Shown here: positions 1-8,771 of the stretch, piece by piece | How positions within the stretch are numbered: position 1 is the first letter of the stretch | Layout: every line of letters starts with the position of its first letter | DNA from: Alphaproteobacteria bacterium | GTDB lineage: Bacteria > Pseudomonadota > Alphaproteobacteria > UBA6615 | Direction of reading: 5' to 3' | Assembly (NCBI GenBank): GCA_021774575.1 | Contig: JAJFIX010000031.1 | Coordinates: forward strand, 278,264 to 342,263 | Length of the DNA: 64,000 bases | Notes under the pieces: generated by a model | What the model was told of the DNA's origin: nothing | What the model saw: the letters and a program-made list of their open reading frames with translations, nothing else | The model's database searches: none | Program-made: the position numbers and the translations under genes

Positions 1-966
1 ATTCCTGTTGACCGCATGCTTGCCGGAGAACGTGACAAATTGCTGACCATGGAAGACGCCATTGGGCGGCGTGTCATCGGCCAAAAGCCTGCCGTTACTG
101 CGGTTTCAAACGCCGTTCGACGGGCCCGCGCCGGCCTGCAAGATCCGAGCAAACCAATTGGCTCTTTCCTGTTTTTGGGTCCAACAGGCGTCGGCAAAAC
201 GGAACTGACAAAGGCCCTGGCCGAATTCTTGTTCGACGACGACCAGGCCATGATCCGGGTCGATATGTCGGAATATATGGAAAAACACTCGGTTGCCCGA
301 CTGATCGGCGCCCCGCCAGGTTATGTTGGTTACGACGAAGGTGGCGCTTTAACCGAAGCCGTGCGGCGGCGGCCCTATCAGGTAATTCTGTTTGACGAGG
401 TTGAAAAGGCCCATCGCGACGTCTTCAATGTACTGCTTCAAGTGCTTGACGATGGCAGATTGACCGATGGGCAAGGCCGCACAGTCGATTTCCGCAACAC
501 GCTGATCATCTTGACCTCGAACCTCGGCAGTGAGTTTTTAGTTGAACTCGGCCCTGACGGCCGTAGTGAAGACGTGCAAGAGCATGTCTTGGCTGTCGTT
601 CGCGACGCCTTTCGTCCGGAATTCCTCAATCGACTTGACGAAATATTGCTGTTTGATCGCCTGACACGCGACCACATGGCCAAAATTGTTGAAATACAGC
701 TCAGCGAACTACGTCAGCGCCTTGCAGATCGCCGAATTGAGATCACTATCAGTGAAGGTGCGACCCGCTGGTTGGCCGAGAAAGGATTTGACCCTGCATA
801 CGGTGCGCGCCCGCTAAAACGGGTGATCCAGCAGAGCGTCCAAGATCCGCTATCAAGGCTGTTGCTCGAAGGCCGAATTAATGACGGTGCCTCTATCGAA
901 GTTACCGCGGGCGACCACGAGCTCGCCATCAAGGTTCGCGCAAAGCTAAGCGCAGCAGCAGATTAG
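1..966 (+). CDS. clpB: ATP-dependent chaperone ClpB, C-terminal part (5' end outside window)
   Basis: Class I AAA+ disaggregase that works with DnaK to pull proteins out of aggregates in the cytoplasm. The reading frame is open from base 1 (IPVDRM precedes the first Met at 16), so only the last 321 residues are present. They cover the second nucleotide-binding domain: Walker [11 protein letters not shown], pore loop GYVGYDEGG, Walker [12 protein letters not shown], sensor-1 LTSNLGS, the arginine-finger region [10 protein letters not shown] and the sensor-2 motif GARPLKR. All catalytic elements of this domain look intact. The IPVDRM junction matches the ClpB segment that precedes the second AAA domain, which favours ClpB over ClpA or ClpC. 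The next gene is convergent, 32 bases away. Confidence 0.97.
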   Translation: MPVDRMLAGERDKLLTMEDAIGRRVIGQKPAVTAVSNAVRRARAGLQDPSKPIGSFLFLGPTGVGKTELTKALAEFLFDDDQAMIRVDMSEYMEKHSVARLIGAPPGYVGYDEGGALTEAVRRRPYQVILFDEVEKAHRDVFNVLLQVLDDGRLTDGQGRTVDFRNTLIILTSNLGSEFLVELGPDGRSEDVQEHVLAVVRDAFRPEFLNRLDEILLFDRLTRDHMAKIVEIQLSELRQRLADRRIEITISEGATRWLAEKGFDPAYGARPLKRVIQQSVQDPLSRLLLEGRINDGASIEVTAGDHELAIKVRAKLSAAAD

Positions 967-998
967 GAAGATATGGAAACTATATGGAATTAAACGAT

Positions 999-2612
999 TT
1001 ATTCGCTTTCGGGTGGAATTTCCGCGAGTAATGTTGCCGGGGCCATCAGATTGTAGCGCCGGTCCATCTCGTCACGAAAATCCTGGAAGGCGGCCAGCTC
1101 ATCGCCGTCTAATTTTTCGCCCCGCGGCAAATCCAAGGACTGCGGATTGATCTTATTGCCGTCCTGGATCACTTCGTAATGCAAGTGCGGTCCCGTCGAA
1201 CGACCGGTGGTCCCGACAAAGCCGATAATTTGCCCTTGCCGAACACGACTGCCTTGACGCAAGCCCGTGGCGAAACGGCTCATATGAGCATAAGCGGTCT
1301 TATGACTGCCGTTATGGCGGATCCGGATGTAATTTCCGTAGCCACCGTTCGTGCCGATACTTTCAATCAACCCGTCACCGGCGGCATAAATCGGCGTACC
1401 ACTCGGCGCGGCGAAATCCGTGCCCGTGTGCATGCGGCTATAACCGAGAATAGGATGATGACGCATGCCGAAATTCGACGAAACCCGCGCCCCTTCAATC
1501 GGTGTCCGCATCAGAGCGCGACGCACGCTTTGCCCGTCATGATCGTAATAATCGACTTCACCGTCCAGAGCCTCAAATCGATAGAGAGGCAGGCGGGTGC
1601 CGCTAATCGTCAACATTGCAAATGCGATATCGCCATATTGGATTTCTTCGCCGGTTAGACCGTCATAGAGGGTTTCATAAATGACTTCGAACCCATCACC
1701 TTGACGCACTTCACGCTGGAAATCGATGTCGAAACTGTAAAGTTGGATCATATTCGCCAAGACTGCTTGCGGCACACCGGCCGCCGCGCCATCGGCAAAT
1801 AAGCTATTATTGATATAGCCCGCGCCATGGGTATTGCGTGTCTCAAGCTCCCGAACAACCTCTTCAGCCCGGAAATCATCGCCATCGCGGCGGATGATCA
1901 CATTCCGGTCGAATGCCACCGGCAAGATCATTGAGGCGAGTTGACGCCCCTCGCCTTCATCCCCACGCAACTCCAATTCCTGATCAAAAATCAACGCGAG
2001 TTGTTGTCCGGCTCTTAAGTCGCGGCGTGGATCATATAGTTCGCCCAGAGATTCTATGACTTTCTCGGCATGATTGGTCAGCACCCCGGCTTTGGTCAAA
2101 ACGCTGAAAAGATTGTCGCCAGATTCGACCGTCACAGAATCCGGGTCGGGAAATCCGACCGGTCCTGTTTCAGAAATCAACAATAACTCCAGCGGGTTAG
2201 TTGCCTCATCCGGTGGCGGAGCCAAAGACGAGCTCGCCGACATGCCTTCCCAATGGGAAAAAGCCGCCACCTGGATAAATCCATCTAGCGCCGCATCACT
2301 ATCGGACGTATTCACCCCCGAGCCAACGGTTTCACTCTCCGCTGTACCGCCCACCTGACTGATATCAGGTGCGTACAAAGCGTAGGCGCCAAGCCCCGAA
2401 GTAAAAACGATGGCACCAAAAGTGCCCGCCAGGGTCAGTTCCCTGAAACGCATATAAAAAAACCTCTTCCAACCGGTAGCCAGACCAGGTGTCAAGACCT
2501 CTCTCGCCGAACCTGAAAATAGCCTTATTTTTCTAGAGATAAGATCGCCCAGAGCGGTTTTCATGTCAACAAAATGATGCACTATATTCACTCGAAATTT
2601 ACTCGAAATCAC
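999..2612 (-). CDS. M23 family peptidoglycan DD-endopeptidase
   Basis: Membrane-anchored LytM-type metallopeptidase of 537 residues that should cleave peptide crosslinks in the periplasmic cell wall. A single hydrophobic segment lies at about residues 58-75, followed by a LysM/OapA-like region (VESGDNLFSVLTKAGV). The C-terminal M23 domain has the zinc ligands HTGTD (about residue 393) and HLH in GPHLHYEV (about residue 476). The start used is GTG at 2612; ATG at 2564 (MKTALGD) is an equally good choice, since neither has a strong ribosome site. Without an enzyme assay one cannot exclude a regulatory (EnvC/NlpD-like) role, but the ligands look complete. It is transcribed alone, convergent with clpB. 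Confidence 0.92.
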   Translation of the reverse strand: MISSKFRVNIVHHFVDMKTALGDLISRKIRLFSGSAREVLTPGLATGWKRFFYMRFRELTLAGTFGAIVFTSGLGAYALYAPDISQVGGTAESETVGSGVNTSDSDAALDGFIQVAAFSHWEGMSASSSLAPPPDEATNPLELLLISETGPVGFPDPDSVTVESGDNLFSVLTKAGVLTNHAEKVIESLGELYDPRRDLRAGQQLALIFDQELELRGDEGEGRQLASMILPVAFDRNVIIRRDGDDFRAEEVVRELETRNTHGAGYINNSLFADGAAAGVPQAVLANMIQLYSFDIDFQREVRQGDGFEVIYETLYDGLTGEEIQYGDIAFAMLTISGTRLPLYRFEALDGEVDYYDHDGQSVRRALMRTPIEGARVSSNFGMRHHPILGYSRMHTGTDFAAPSGTPIYAAGDGLIESIGTNGGYGNYIRIRHNGSHKTAYAHMSRFATGLRQGSRVRQGQIIGFVGTTGRSTGPHLHYEVIQDGNKINPQSLDLPRGEKLDGDELAAFQDFRDEMDRRYNLMAPATLLAEIPPESE

Positions 2613-2708
2613 GCTATTTCCGAACCGGATCGGAACAAAACCAACTAGCGGCTGTGCCGTCTAAAAGCATGCAACCTTCTCCCCGTTAGCTACACAAAAC
2701 GCCAATTA

Positions 2709-4031
2709 TCACCCCAGAAGGGCACGGTCGATGCGCGGTAGCCAAAAACCTAGCGTCAGTGCACGAGTCGCCATAAAAACTAAAAGCGACAGCCACAGCC
2801 CATGCGCACCAAAATATGTGGGGAAAATAGAGATGCACGCCAAATAGACGGCCAGCGAAATAATCATGCCATTTCGCATTTCCCGGGATCGCGTCGTTCC
2901 AATGAAAATTCCGTCCAGCTGATAACTCCAGACGGAAATTAACGGACTGAGATACACCCAAATCAAAAAACTATCAGCCATCTCTCTAACAACATCAATA
3001 TCCGTCAATAACCATATGATATATTTTGAAAAAATTAAATATATGAGAATATACAACACAGCCACGGCGGCCGCCAAAATGGTCGATGTTATCACCACGT
3101 TTCGAAATGCATGACGATCATCGGCGCCCTTTGCGCTGCCGACAAGCGCCTCGGTCGCGTGGGCAAATCCGTCGAGGCCATAGGCAAGGAAAGTTTGGAA
3201 ATTCATCAATACCGCGTTCGCTGCCAGCACCGCGGTGCCATATGTTGCGCTCTTAGCGGTAAATAATGCCCAGGCAAAAATCAGGCACAGGGTCCTGATA
3301 AATATATTGGCATTGACCCGAAGCATAGCGATGAGCTGAGCCCGCTCGGCGATGCGCCCCCACCGCCACAGATCAGCCCCAGCCGGGCGTGGCCATATCC
3401 GAAAGATGATCGCCAAGCCAAGTATCACGGCAAAATATTCGGCAAAAACCGTCGCCAAAGCTACGCCGGCAACATCCATGTGAAAACCGGAAACAAAGGC
3501 AAAATCGAGGATAATATTCAGGCCATTCATCGATATTTGAATGAGGAGGGCCAGCCGCGGCCGCTGCATACCCAGCAGCCAACCAAGCACCGCATAATTT
3601 GCCAATGTCGCCGGCGCACCCCAAATTCGGATGTCGAAATACTGGCGGGCCAGTGTTTCGACAAACGGGTCTGCCTCGAGCACTGAAAATGCTACCCAGG
3701 CTGCTGGGCGTTGAAGCATAAAAATGCAAAGAGAAAGCCCAAAACCAAGGATCAGCGCGCGCAAAATAATGTCGCGTATCTCCATCAGATCGCCAGAACC
3801 CAGGGCCTGGGCGGTAAACCCGGTTGTGCCCATGCGTAAAAAGCCGAAACCCCAATAGAGAAAAGAGAAAATCATGGCGCCCAGCGCGACAGCACCAATA
3901 AATGCCGGGTCAGGCAGATGTCCAACGACGGCGGTATCCACTGCGCCCAGCAACGGCACCGAAAGGTTTGAAATAATAACCGGCCAAGCCAGCCGCCAAA
4001 TTTTTCGAAATTCAGCAACCTTGGGTATCAT
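2709..4031 (-). CDS. MATE family efflux transporter (DinF-like)
   Basis: Inner-membrane multidrug/toxin extrusion protein of 440 residues with about twelve hydrophobic segments. The N-terminal signature WPVIISNLSVPLLGAVDTAVVGHL, in two parts, is typical of the DinF branch of MATE exporters, which couple export to H+ or Na+. The frame is open further upstream, but ATG at 4031 (MIPKVAEFRK) is chosen because it overlaps the stop of the gamma-glutamyltransferase gene as ATGA, the usual sign of translational coupling. The pairing suggests the two products act on related compounds, for example glutathione conjugates, but that is inference. The substrate is unknown. Confidence 0.93.
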   Translation of the reverse strand: MIPKVAEFRKIWRLAWPVIISNLSVPLLGAVDTAVVGHLPDPAFIGAVALGAMIFSFLYWGFGFLRMGTTGFTAQALGSGDLMEIRDIILRALILGFGLSLCIFMLQRPAAWVAFSVLEADPFVETLARQYFDIRIWGAPATLANYAVLGWLLGMQRPRLALLIQISMNGLNIILDFAFVSGFHMDVAGVALATVFAEYFAVILGLAIIFRIWPRPAGADLWRWGRIAERAQLIAMLRVNANIFIRTLCLIFAWALFTAKSATYGTAVLAANAVLMNFQTFLAYGLDGFAHATEALVGSAKGADDRHAFRNVVITSTILAAAVAVLYILIYLIFSKYIIWLLTDIDVVREMADSFLIWVYLSPLISVWSYQLDGIFIGTTRSREMRNGMIISLAVYLACISIFPTYFGAHGLWLSLLVFMATRALTLGFWLPRIDRALLG

Positions 4032-5851
4032 CTGCCGACGACATAGGCTTGTGACGCACGTGGCTGAGCACCGCCTTTTAAAATTGTGTCCCCATCCGAC
4101 GTCTCGATACCGACCGCAGTCATTCGGCCAAGGGCCCAATCCCCGGCCCGTTCGAGCTTATGCCCACGCCGTTGCAATTCATCGAGAGTATCCGTTGGCA
4201 GCCGGGTTTCGACCTCCAAGCTACCGAGCCGCGACCCACGTGGGTAGAAACTCGACGGCATATGGGCTGAATTAAATGACGGCGCATCACAGGCGGCTTG
4301 CAGATCCATGCCATGATGCACGTGCCGCAAAAACATAGTCAGAGCCCATTGATCCTGTTGATCACCGCCCGGCGACCCGAAGGCCATTGCCGGCGCGCCA
4401 TCCCGCGTCGCCAGCGATGGGCTCAGCGTGGTACGGGGGCGAACACCCGGTTTTAACGAGGAGGCAAGCCCCTCCTCCAGCCAAAACATTTGCATTCGCG
4501 TCCCGAGGCAGAACCCAAGCGCCGGTATCACCGGCGAAGATTGCAGCCAGCCACCGCTCGGCATACACGAAACGATGTTTCCGGCAGCATCGACCACGTC
4601 CAAATGAACCGTGTCGCCACAGTTTGGGCCACTTGCAGGGCCGCTCGTCGGATCGCCAATGTCGAGTGCCTTATTGGGCTTATCGATGCCAGGGCCCTGA
4701 GCCTGGGGTTGGCCTCGTTCATCGGTGACGTAGGCTGGTAGCTCCGGTTGGCGGCCATCGGGGGCGCCGGGACGCAGTTCGTTTAGCGCCATCTCACCAA
4801 TCAATTCGCGTCGCTCAGCACCGTACGCGTCACTGATAAGCGTTTCTATCGGCACGTCGAAATGTTCGGGGTCGCCGTACCATGCTTCGCGATCGGCAAA
4901 TGACAGTTTTGCCGCCTCGACAACTAAATGGATGAAATCCGGGCCAAGTGGATCGAGCTTGCCAAGGTCATAACCCTTTAAAATGCTGAGTTGTTGCAAC
5001 GCCACCGGCCCCTGCCCCCACGGCCCGGTTTTGTGAACCTCGTACCCAGCGTAATCGAGCGAGACGGCAGTTTCCTTGGTCGCGCGCCAATTTGACATAT
5101 CGTCGCCGGTCAAAAATCCGTTTTGCCGTTCGCCGGTCCCGTCTAACCATTTAGTTTCACGGCAAAACCGGTCGATCTCTTCGGCAATAAACCCTTGGTA
5201 AAATTGCGACCGGGCCGCTTCGACGCGATCTTCACGGTTTTTCCCGGCGCTGGATTCGGTAGCCAGACGGGCCAAAGTCTCTGCAAGTTTGGTATTTCTC
5301 GATAATTCACCAACCTTGGGCACATTGCCGTTTTTCAGATAAGTATCGGCCGAACTCGTCCATTCGGCGGTAAAAAACGTGGCAATCGCCTCCAATGTCT
5401 GATGCAGCATCGGAATAACCGCAAACCCGTCACGTGCATAGGAAATAGCCGGCGCCAAAACTTGGGATACTTCGAGGGTTCCGTAATCTCGCAACAGGGT
5501 CATCCAGCCATCAAATGTCCCCGGAACGCACGCCGCGAGTAACCCTGTCCCTGGCGTAACGTCGATATTGCGGGCCTGGAAAGCCTCAATACTCGCCGCT
5601 TGAGGTGACACACCTTGGCCGCAAATTACTTCAACCACTCGTTTTTCAGCGCTTCGTAAGATAATCGGCATATCTCCGCCGAGGCCACTTTGGTGCGGCT
5701 CAACAACATGTAAAGCCATCCCGGTGGCGACTGCCGCGTCGAACGCGTTCCCTCCCGCCTCAATCATCGACCAGCCAGCCATACTGGCCAACCAATGGGT
5801 TGATGCGATAACGGCTTTGGTGCCGCGAATTTCCGGACGGGTGGTGAACAT
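4028..5851 (-). CDS. Gamma-glutamyltransferase family protein
   Basis: Ntn-hydrolase that hydrolyses or transfers gamma-glutamyl groups from glutathione-type substrates; 607 residues, the normal length. The autoprocessing and nucleophile threonine is in NCGDTVHLDVVD (Thr about 414), and a glycine-rich SPGGDQQDQW segment lies downstream. The N-terminus (GTKAVIASTHWLAS, then GGNAFDAAVATG) is typical of the family. There is no signal peptide, unlike classical periplasmic GGT, so this is more likely a cytoplasmic GGT-like enzyme (YwrD-type); its substrate may differ from glutathione. The stop codon overlaps the start of the MATE exporter gene. The upstream 175 bases before the divergent kinase gene must hold the promoter, but no clear consensus is visible. 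Confidence 0.92.
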   Translation of the reverse strand: MFTTRPEIRGTKAVIASTHWLASMAGWSMIEAGGNAFDAAVATGMALHVVEPHQSGLGGDMPIILRSAEKRVVEVICGQGVSPQAASIEAFQARNIDVTPGTGLLAACVPGTFDGWMTLLRDYGTLEVSQVLAPAISYARDGFAVIPMLHQTLEAIATFFTAEWTSSADTYLKNGNVPKVGELSRNTKLAETLARLATESSAGKNREDRVEAARSQFYQGFIAEEIDRFCRETKWLDGTGERQNGFLTGDDMSNWRATKETAVSLDYAGYEVHKTGPWGQGPVALQQLSILKGYDLGKLDPLGPDFIHLVVEAAKLSFADREAWYGDPEHFDVPIETLISDAYGAERRELIGEMALNELRPGAPDGRQPELPAYVTDERGQPQAQGPGIDKPNKALDIGDPTSGPASGPNCGDTVHLDVVDAAGNIVSCMPSGGWLQSSPVIPALGFCLGTRMQMFWLEEGLASSLKPGVRPRTTLSPSLATRDGAPAMAFGSPGGDQQDQWALTMFLRHVHHGMDLQAACDAPSFNSAHMPSSFYPRGSRLGSLEVETRLPTDTLDELQRRGHKLERAGDWALGRMTAVGIETSDGDTILKGGAQPRASQAYVVGR

Positions 5852-6026
5852 AGCGCTGCTCCTATAAATCAGTTGCCGGCAGGCGCTTCCACGACCGCGG
5901 TCATCGCATGTTTTTTAGGGATTTTCCCCGTCGAAATACAGCCCAATTCTTCCCGACAGCTTAGAAGGCCAATCCTAATACGAGACAAAACCGGATAAAA
6001 CAGCTACCATGGGTATCACCTAATAT

Positions 6027-8309
6027 ATGCCTAGTGGACTGCCCATGCCGGACAACAGATCAAACATTGATACAAACGATCCCGCAGACGCCTCCGCATT
6101 TTTTGCCGCGACCATTGAGGCGATGGACGAAGGTTTGATCCTTCTCGACGCCAATGATCGATTGAAGCTGATCAACCGTAGGGCCCTAGATTTGTTGGAC
6201 CTGCCCGCCGATCTAGTAAGTATCGGCACACCTCACGAAAATATTGTCACTCACCTCGCTAATCGCGAAGGCTCCGAATCCAAAGGAATGTCCATTGGTT
6301 TTCGGTTTTCCGAAGCACTGTCTGCGGACGATAAGTATGAATTTGTGCACCTATTTAAAAATGGGCTGGTCCTAAACATTTCCAGTAAGCCAACGGCCAA
6401 AAATTGCCGACTTACTATCTTCCGGGATATTACTGCAGAGCATAACACAGAGGTAAAACTGCGCCGTAGCGAGCAGCGGTACCGGAGTATCGTCGATTCG
6501 AACTCAGAGGCGGTATGCCGGTGGCGACCCGATGGGCTACTGACATACGCCAATGAACCTTATTGCCGGCTCCGGGGAATCTCTCCTGGCTCCGTTAAGG
6601 GTCAGAAGGCCTATGGCCTCACACACCCCGATGATCGCCAAGGCGTATTGACGGAGATAAAATCGCTCGGCCCGGAAAAGCGCCATGTCGAGATCGAAAG
6701 CCGAATAGTCGACAGCCAGGGAACCGTCACCTGGATGTTGTGGGCGACAACAGTTTTCATCGACGAACATAGCGCCATACTGGGCTATCAGGCATCGGGG
6801 CGCGAAATTACCGATCGCATTATTGCAGAGGAAGCCGCGCGCGAGGCTGAACGCCAGTTGCGCCTGGTAATCGACGCCCTTCCTGTCTGCATCGCCTACA
6901 TAGGTGCAGATGGCTGTTATCAGATGGTCAACGAAACTTATGAAAAATGGTTTAAAAAATCACGTGAACAAATCATCGGCCGCCATGCAAAAGAAGTGAT
7001 CGGTGAAGTAGCCTTCGCAACCCTGCAGAGCCAAATGGAGAATGTACTATCTGGTAATGCCTCAACCTTTGAAGGCAAGGTGCCGTATCAAAATGCCGGC
7101 GAACGCTTCGTCCAATGGTCATATGTGCCGAACTTTTCGCCCGGCGGCGCTGTGCACGGCTTTTTCAGTGTGGTCACAGATCTCTCGGAGCATTTACGAA
7201 CGACCCGCGCCTTGGAGGAAAGCGAAAATAGATTTCGCCGGATGATCGAAAGCTCTCCCGACATAATTCTCGTTCACCATGACGGCATTATTCTATTTGT
7301 AAACACGGCGGCGGCGTCTCTCCTACGTGCCGCAAAAACGGAATTGCTGGGCCGCTATATCGACGAGTTTATTGACGGGAAATATTTTAAGCTCTCTCCG
7401 CCTGTCGCTGAACTGGACGGTCCAGTGCAATTCGAAGAACTCATGCTGACCCGCAACGACGGCACCTGCTTTGCCGTTGAGCTCTCGAGCATCAAACTTA
7501 TTTTTGAAGGCAAGCCGGCGGTGCAACTTGTCTGCCGGGACATAACCGCGCGCAACACCGCCCAAGCACAAATAATGCAATCGTCAAAACTTGCCTCCCT
7601 CGGCGAAATCGCTGCAGGCATGGCTCATGAGTTGGCCCAGCCGCTAAACGTAATTCGCATGGCTGCTGACAACGGCATGTTTGGTATCGAGGATCAAAAA
7701 AATGACAACGGACACGATATCGATTTTGATTATCGACAATTTGAAACGATAGCCGGTCAAACCATTCGCATGGCTGAAATTATCAACCATATGCGCGAGT
7801 TTGCCCGCATAGATAACGAACATGCACTACCCCTGGACCCCCTCATGACAATTCGCCGTAGCGGTGGATTTTTTACCGAAATGTTTAGAACTGAAAATAT
7901 TCTGCTCTCTTTCGACCTGCCTGATATTCAAATTGAAATACACGGACAAAGAATACTCTTCGAGCAGCTATTTGTTACGCTCATTCAAAATGCCCGCGAT
8001 GCAATTTTGGGGCGCCAGGGAGATAACAAAGTAGAAAATCCCCAAGGACGCATCGATATTGCCGCAGAGGTGCATAAAAAAATGAAACTGATTTTGATCA
8101 CCGTCAACGATGATGGCGGTGGAATTTCTCCGTCATTATTGGAGCAGATTTTTGACCCATTCATTACGACAAAGCCAGCGGGACGCGGCACCGGTCTCGG
8201 TCTCTCTGTCGCACGGGAAATCGTCAATCGGATGGGGGGCAGTATCATCGCCAAAAATATTCCGAATGGGGCTCAATTTGTCGTCAGCCTGCCCTTAATC
8301 AATGACTAG
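6027..8309 (+). CDS. Multi-PAS sensor histidine kinase
   Basis: Soluble histidine kinase of 760 residues with no membrane segment, so it should sense a cytoplasmic signal. I see four PAS-like domains at about residues 20-135, 145-270, 275-395 and 395-515. A dimerisation/phosphoacceptor domain follows, with the H-box MAHELAQPLN (His about 534). The ATPase domain (about 625-755) has the N-box LIQNARDAI, G1 box NDDGGGIS and G2 box GRGTGLGLSVAREIV. ATG at 6027 was used; ATG at 6045 is possible and neither has a strong ribosome site. It sits 14 bases upstream of a receiver-only response regulator, its likely partner. No haem- or flavin-binding signature was recognised in the PAS domains. Confidence 0.95.
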   Translation: MPSGLPMPDNRSNIDTNDPADASAFFAATIEAMDEGLILLDANDRLKLINRRALDLLDLPADLVSIGTPHENIVTHLANREGSESKGMSIGFRFSEALSADDKYEFVHLFKNGLVLNISSKPTAKNCRLTIFRDITAEHNTEVKLRRSEQRYRSIVDSNSEAVCRWRPDGLLTYANEPYCRLRGISPGSVKGQKAYGLTHPDDRQGVLTEIKSLGPEKRHVEIESRIVDSQGTVTWMLWATTVFIDEHSAILGYQASGREITDRIIAEEAAREAERQLRLVIDALPVCIAYIGADGCYQMVNETYEKWFKKSREQIIGRHAKEVIGEVAFATLQSQMENVLSGNASTFEGKVPYQNAGERFVQWSYVPNFSPGGAVHGFFSVVTDLSEHLRTTRALEESENRFRRMIESSPDIILVHHDGIILFVNTAAASLLRAAKTELLGRYIDEFIDGKYFKLSPPVAELDGPVQFEELMLTRNDGTCFAVELSSIKLIFEGKPAVQLVCRDITARNTAQAQIMQSSKLASLGEIAAGMAHELAQPLNVIRMAADNGMFGIEDQKNDNGHDIDFDYRQFETIAGQTIRMAEIINHMREFARIDNEHALPLDPLMTIRRSGGFFTEMFRTENILLSFDLPDIQIEIHGQRILFEQLFVTLIQNARDAILGRQGDNKVENPQGRIDIAAEVHKKMKLILITVNDDGGGISPSLLEQIFDPFITTKPAGRGTGLGLSVAREIVNRMGGSIIAKNIPNGAQFVVSLPLIND

Positions 8310-8323
8310 CGTGTTAGCAGCAC

Positions 8324-8710
8324 ATGCCCCCATTAAATCAAGACACGCCCCTCATTGAGATATTGGTCGTCGATGATGATCGATCGGCATTGCGGGAATT
8401 ACGCTTATTCCTCGAGCGGCGCGGCTATCAGATTCATACGGCCGAAACCGGCGAGATCGCAGTCCAGATCGTTGCCGCCACAAAAATAGATTTCATTCTT
8501 TCCGACATCCGCATGCCGGGCATGAGTATCCAAGAGATGATCGCTGCAATTCGGCTCCATACCCCCGACGTTCCAATTGCCCTCATGACCGGTCAGCCAG
8601 CTGCAGGCCACAGGCTTGACGCAGAAGAACTGGATGTAAAATCTATTTTACGGAAACCGCTTAGCCTCCGCGAGGTCAGCTCAATGATCGACGACGCCTT
8701 AGCAAAATAA
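8324..8710 (+). CDS. Single-domain response regulator (CheY-like receiver)
   Basis: Receiver domain of 128 residues without any output domain. The acidic pocket is VVDDD (Asp17-19), the phosphoacceptor is Asp61 in FILSDIRMPG, the conserved Thr is Thr89 and the lysine is Lys111 in LRKP, so phosphorylation should work normally. It follows the PAS histidine kinase by 14 bases and both end at a strong hairpin terminator, which makes them a two-gene unit. Having no DNA-binding domain, it must act by protein contact, as a phosphate sink or as a phosphorelay intermediate. The final target is not in this window. Confidence 0.93.
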   Translation: MPPLNQDTPLIEILVVDDDRSALRELRLFLERRGYQIHTAETGEIAVQIVAATKIDFILSDIRMPGMSIQEMIAAIRLHTPDVPIALMTGQPAAGHRLDAEELDVKSILRKPLSLREVSSMIDDALAK

Positions 8711-8712
8711 AA

Positions 8713-8741
8713 GCGCCCGTCCGGAATTTCCGGACGGGCGC
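8713..8741. terminator. Bidirectional intrinsic terminator
   Basis: A perfect 13-bp inverted repeat (arms 8713-8725 and 8729-8741, 3-base loop) lies between the convergent response regulator and hppA genes. The flanks are A/T-rich on both sides, so it can stop transcription from either direction. Confidence 0.85.
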
Positions 8742-8771
8742 ATATTTGAAAAACTTAACTTGATCGAGGAT

